From contig WRGS01000173.1 in assembly GCA_009787075.1 (NCBI GenBank), positions 1 to 8,933 on the forward strand: a stretch of 8,933 nt of DNA, given 5' to 3'. Source of the DNA: Paludibacter sp. (GTDB lineage: Bacteria > Bacteroidota > Bacteroidia > Bacteroidales > Paludibacteraceae). This document shows, piece after piece, positions 6,102 through 8,933 of the stretch (within the stretch, counting starts at the first letter, position 1; every line of letters begins with the position of its first letter). The notes under the pieces are model-generated. The model saw nothing but the letters and a program-made list of their open reading frames with translations, had not been told where the DNA came from and ran no database searches. The translations under genes were made by a program, and so were the position numbers.

Positions 6102-6826
6102 GATTCAACGTTTTTGTGTTTGAGAGAACGAACGGTGCGCAAAGTTTCGTTAGCGTATTTGTCCATTCCTGCAACTATGCGGTCAATCTTTCCATTCAAT
6201 AAATAATATCCTGCGTAAGCAATAACTCCAACGAACAAACCTACTCCTGAACAAATCATTTTTTGATACAAGCCGTCAGAAATTGTAGAAATATCGAAAT
6301 CGTTAGTTTTTGCGATGTCGTAAAAAATTTTGATAACGCCAAAAATTGTTCCCAAAAAACCTAACATAGGCGCAATTGAGGCAGTTATTCCCAGCCAGTT
6401 CATATGACGTTCCATCAGGTTAATTTGTTGATTTGCCTGACTTTGCATCGAATCTTGAACGGACTCAACCGTTTGTTCAACTTCCGCTAAACCCGCGCCA
6501 ACGACACGCGCATAAGCATTGGTTTGTTCGTTACAAAATTTCGCCGCTTTTTCTATTTTATTTTCAGAAAGCAACTCATTTACACGCGCAAACCATACAG
6601 AATCGGATTTTCCAAGCGAGTGCAAAATCACCCAACGCTCAATAATCACATAAATTGCCAGCAAAAGAAGCAAAAAAATCGGCAGCAAAATCCAGCCGCC
6701 TTTCAGCAACAACGAAAAATAATTATCCACAGGCGCATTTGCAGCCGTCTGTGTTGCAACATTCGAAACAGCAGCCAGCGAATCCTGCCCCATAGGCGAA
6801 GTCAGTAAAATAGAAAATAAACTCAT
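6098..6826 (-). CDS. exbB: ExbB/TolQ/MotA-family proton channel
   Basis: A 242-aa inner-membrane protein of the MotA/TolQ/ExbB family, which forms the pentameric proton channel around ExbD/TolR. It has an N-terminal stretch (1-40), helix 1 at about 44-67 (GGWILLPIFLLLLLAIYVII), a cytoplasmic domain (68-145), helix 2 at about 146-171 with the signature APMLGFLGTIFGV (T160 matches the conserved pore Thr), and helix 3 at about 188-210 (MICSGVGLFVGVIAYAGYYL). In helix 3 the second conserved pore Thr position appears to be Ser193, which keeps the hydroxyl. The first gene of the pair, it overlaps exbD by four bases. The ATG at 6826 has no Shine-Dalgarno sequence but follows a TAnnTTTG box by about 40 bases. 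A TolQ-like role is as likely as an ExbB-like one. Confidence 0.92.
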   Translation of the reverse strand: MSLFSILLTSPMGQDSLAAVSNVATQTAANAPVDNYFSLLLKGGWILLPIFLLLLLAIYVIIERWVILHSLGKSDSVWFARVNELLSENKIEKAAKFCNEQTNAYARVVGAGLAEVEQTVESVQDSMQSQANQQINLMERHMNWLGITASIAPMLGFLGTIFGVIKIFYDIAKTNDFDISTISDGLYQKMICSGVGLFVGVIAYAGYYLLNGKIDRIVAGMDKYANETLRTVRSLKHKNVES

Positions 6827-6866
6827 TTTCAGATTTTTAAATTAATTATTTAAACAAAAAATTTTA

Positions 6867-6874
6867 CAAAAATA
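6867..6874 (-). promoter_or_regulatory. Candidate -7 box for exbB-exbD
   Basis: The minus strand reads TATTTTTG (TAnnTTTG), about 40 bases before the exbB ATG and downstream of the sdhB terminator. The surroundings are very AT-rich, so a chance match is possible, and no clear -33 box is seen. Confidence 0.35.
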
Positions 6875-6946
6875 AAATATTTAAGCGATATAAACGCAAT
6901 TATTCTGCATTTATTTTTAATTTTTAAGAAAAAATATAAAAATATA

Positions 6947-6969
6947 TGGCGCGAAAAAACTCCGCGCCA
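6947..6969 (-). terminator. Intrinsic terminator after sdhB
   Basis: A perfect 7-bp GC-rich inverted repeat (TGGCGCG at 6947-6953, CGCGCCA at 6963-6969) has a 9-nt loop, 11 bases past the sdhB stop. On the minus strand it is followed by ATATATTTTTATATTTTTT, a U-rich tail. It fits a rho-independent terminator for the sdh/frd operon. Confidence 0.75.
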
Positions 6970-6980
6970 ATTACAAATTT

Positions 6981-7736
6981 TTAATCTTTAACTTTTGCCT
7001 TAATATATTCGCGGTTTAGCCGTGCAATATTGGCAAGCGAAATGTTTTTCGGACATTCGGCAGCGCACGCCCCTGTGTTTGTACAGTTGCCAAAGCCAAG
7101 TTCATCGTGCATTTTCAACATTGCTTTTACGCGAGCGGCGCGTTCTATTTTTCCCTGCGGCAAAAGCGCGAGTTGGCTTACCTTTGCTGAGAGGAAAAGC
7201 ATTGCCGAGCCGTTTTTGCAGGCAGCAACGCACGCGCCGCACCCGATGCACGAAGCGGCGTCCATTGCCTCGTCGGCAGCCGCTTTTGGAATTGGAATTG
7301 CATTGCCGTCGGGCACACCGCCTGTATTTATCGAAACAAAACCGCCCGCCTGAATAATTTTATCGAATGCCTGCCTGTCCACCATCAAATCTTTAATCAC
7401 AGGGAAAGCGGCAGAACGCCACGGCTCAATTGTAATCGTTTGTCCGTCGTGGAAATGGCGCATGTGCATTTGGCACGTTGTAACTTCAGAATCGGGTCCG
7501 TGCGGATGTCCGTTGATGTAAAGCGAACACATTCCGCAAATTCCTTCACGGCAATCGTGGTCGAATGCGATTGGCTCTTTGTGTTCGCCTATGAGTTGTT
7601 CGTTAAGAATATCCAACATTTCGAGAAATGAAGCATCGGTCGAGATGTCGTTAAGTTTGTATGTTTCAAACTTTCCTTTTGCTTTTGGGGCTGCCTGCCG
7701 CCAAACTCTCAGCGTAACATTTATTGATTTTGACAT
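6981..7736 (-). CDS. sdhB: Succinate dehydrogenase/fumarate reductase iron-sulfur subunit
   Basis: A 251-aa iron-sulfur subunit that passes electrons between the flavin of SdhA/FrdA and the quinone site in the membrane subunit. All eleven cluster cysteines are present: [2Fe-2S] C62, C67, C70 and C88; [4Fe-4S] C163, C166, C169 and C228 (followed by Pro); [3Fe-4S] C173, C218 and C224. The layout CREGICGMC, ASCIGCGACVAACK and CTNTGACAAECPK is the Bacteroides-type enzyme, which often works as a fumarate reductase in anaerobes, so frdB is an equally fair name. The direction of the reaction cannot be read from sequence. The ATG at 7736 follows the sdhA stop by 108 bases, a gap that contains a hairpin; a GC-rich terminator follows the gene. 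Catalytically intact by every visible motif. Confidence 0.96.
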   Translation of the reverse strand: MSKSINVTLRVWRQAAPKAKGKFETYKLNDISTDASFLEMLDILNEQLIGEHKEPIAFDHDCREGICGMCSLYINGHPHGPDSEVTTCQMHMRHFHDGQTITIEPWRSAAFPVIKDLMVDRQAFDKIIQAGGFVSINTGGVPDGNAIPIPKAAADEAMDAASCIGCGACVAACKNGSAMLFLSAKVSQLALLPQGKIERAARVKAMLKMHDELGFGNCTNTGACAAECPKNISLANIARLNREYIKAKVKD

Positions 7737-7779
7737 ATTTTAATGAATTCAAATTTTAGATATTTTTTATTAAAAAATC

Positions 7780-7831
7780 AATTTTCGGAACATAGAATAC
7801 AAAAAAATCTTCGTTCTATGCTCCAAAAATT
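7780..7831 (-). promoter_or_regulatory. Hairpin between sdhA and sdhB (attenuator, processing site or inserted repeat)
   Basis: An 11-bp inverted repeat with one mismatch (GGAACATAGAA at 7787-7797, TTCTATGCTCC at 7814-7824) has a 16-nt loop. Past one mismatch the stem continues for six A-T pairs to 7780/7831. On the minus strand it lies just after the sdhA stop and is followed by TTGATTTTTTA, so it has the form of an intrinsic terminator inside an operon. Read-through would be needed to express sdhB unless a promoter follows; a poor -7 match (TAAAATTTG, near 7757) is the only candidate seen. It could instead be one copy of a dispersed palindromic repeat. Confidence 0.6.
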
Positions 7832-7844
7832 TGTGTTATGAAAA

Positions 7845-8933
7845 TTAACTCTTATAATTTCTTTGCTGCCGTTTTACAAATTCATATTCCAGCGGCTCTT
7901 TTATAAGTTCGGGTTCGGAGTTGTCGCCTGTGAATTTCCAGCACGAAACGTATGCAAAATGTTCATCATCGCGCAAGGCTTCGCCGTCTTCTGTTTGATA
8001 TTCTTCACGGAAATGTCCGCCGCACGATTCATTGCGCAGCAAACCGTCCAAAGCCATCAAATATCCTATTTCGATAAAATCAGCCAAGCGCAATGCTTTT
8101 TCCATTTCCACATTCGGACAGGTTTTAGTTTCAGGCACATAAACATTTGCCCAAAATTCCTTACGTATTTCCTTAATTTTTTCAAGCGCAGTTTGCAAAC
8201 TTTCTTTGGTGCGTCCCATTCCAACATATTCCCACATCACATTACCGAGTTCGCGGTGAATAGAATCAACAGTGCGATTACCGTTGATTTTCTGGATTTT
8301 CTGAATTTTTGCATCAACGGCTTTCAAAGCCTCCAAAAATTCGGGTGCATTGGTCGAAAGACGCGGAACTTGAATTTGGTCAGCCAAATAATTTTGAATT
8401 GTATAAGGCAATACAAAATATCCGTCAGCCAAACCCTGCATCAAAGCAGATGCGCCAAGTCGGTTTGCTCCGTGGTCGGAAAAATTCGCCTCGCCAATGC
8501 AGAAAAGCCCTTTTATCGAAGTTTGCAGTTCGTAATCAACCCAAATTCCGCCCATAGTATAATGAATTGCAGGATAAATCATCATCGGTGTTTTATACGG
8601 ATTTTCATCAACAATTTTTTCATACATTTGAAAAAGATTTCCGTAACGCTCGCGCACAATGTCTTCGCCCAAACGGTCTATTGCCGCTTTGAAATCCAAA
8701 TAAACTGCCAAACCTGTGTTTCCCACTCCATATCCCGCATCGCAACGTTCTTTTGCCGCACGCGAAGCAACATCACGCGGAACAAGATTTCCAAAAGCGG
8801 GATAACGTCTTTCCAAATAATAATCGCGGTCTTCTTCTTTCAAATCGGTTGGTTTGAGTTTTCCCTCGCGGATTGCAGCGGCATCTTCAAGTTTTTTAGG
8901 TACCCAAATTCTACCATCGTTTCTCAAACTTTC
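7845..8933 (-). CDS. sdhA: Succinate dehydrogenase/fumarate reductase flavoprotein subunit (partial, C-terminal)
   Basis: The frame is open to the right edge and ends at TAA (7847-7845), giving the last 362 residues; the FAD-binding N-terminal half lies outside the window. This subunit interconverts succinate and fumarate at a covalent FAD. Counting from the first visible codon: NLVPRDVASR holds R53, matching the catalytic Arg of the family; IHYTMGGIWVDYE holds H124, a substrate-binding His; GANRLGASALMQGLADGYF holds R158, a substrate-binding Arg. The C-terminal helical domain with WKFTGDNSE follows. The sequence is of the Bacteroides-type enzyme (about 640-660 aa in full). The in-frame TTG at 8927 is not the start. 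It is followed on the same strand by sdhB; the membrane subunit (sdhC/frdC) is expected upstream, beyond the window. Confidence 0.96.
   Translation of the reverse strand, partial: ESLRNDGRIWVPKKLEDAAAIREGKLKPTDLKEEDRDYYLERRYPAFGNLVPRDVASRAAKERCDAGYGVGNTGLAVYLDFKAAIDRLGEDIVRERYGNLFQMYEKIVDENPYKTPMMIYPAIHYTMGGIWVDYELQTSIKGLFCIGEANFSDHGANRLGASALMQGLADGYFVLPYTIQNYLADQIQVPRLSTNAPEFLEALKAVDAKIQKIQKINGNRTVDSIHRELGNVMWEYVGMGRTKESLQTALEKIKEIRKEFWANVYVPETKTCPNVEMEKALRLADFIEIGYLMALDGLLRNESCGGHFREEYQTEDGEALRDDEHFAYVSCWKFTGDNSEPELIKEPLEYEFVKRQQRNYKS

Noticed and set aside
7022..7357. Plus-strand frames of 107-111 aa opposite sdhB
   Set aside because: They lie over the cysteine-cluster part of sdhB and are Arg/Ala/Pro-rich shadows of a conserved gene; there is no independent evidence.

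Overview
The window looks like ordinary chromosome from an AT-rich member of the Bacteroidetes, most likely the order Bacteroidales. Evidence: the fumarate reductase/succinate dehydrogenase subunits closely resemble the Bacteroides-type enzyme; upstream regions carry the phylum's TAnnTTTG promoter box; most starts lack a Shine-Dalgarno sequence; and RodA has the long (about 480 aa) form usual in this phylum. I cannot name a genus.

Layout: positions 1-368 carry two plus-strand genes, the last 23 codons of an unidentified gene and a 91-aa two-helix membrane protein of unknown function. They end at a strong, probably bidirectional hairpin terminator (393-421). Everything from 470 to the right edge is on the minus strand, so it is transcribed right to left. 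In that order it holds: the end of sdhA/frdA; sdhB/frdB, followed by a GC-rich terminator; an exbB-exbD proton-channel pair with a 4-nt overlap; rodA and rimM, one base apart; a SpoIID/LytB-domain protein; an FecE-like ABC ATPase; and a stand-alone DUF2156 protein (the MprF catalytic-domain fold). No gap between genes exceeds about 155 bases. I saw no tRNA, rRNA, CRISPR array, transposase or phage gene.

How the genes relate: sdhA-sdhB are the catalytic subunits of a membrane-bound quinone-linked complex (respiration, fumarate reduction). ExbB-ExbD would use the proton gradient to drive an envelope process, but no TonB/TolA-type partner is adjacent. RodA polymerises peptidoglycan for cell shape, and SpoIID-domain proteins are peptidoglycan lytic enzymes in other bacteria, so an envelope theme runs through the centre. 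RimM (30S ribosome maturation) is tied to rodA by a Shine-Dalgarno sequence lying inside the last rodA codons. The ABC ATPase has no permease or binding protein nearby.

I find no clear new biological system here. The points most worth checking are the hairpin between sdhA and sdhB, the rodA/rimM coupling, the SpoIID protein with no signal peptide and a repeat-derived insert, the Thr in place of the Q-loop Gln in the ABC ATPase, and the unidentified small membrane protein.
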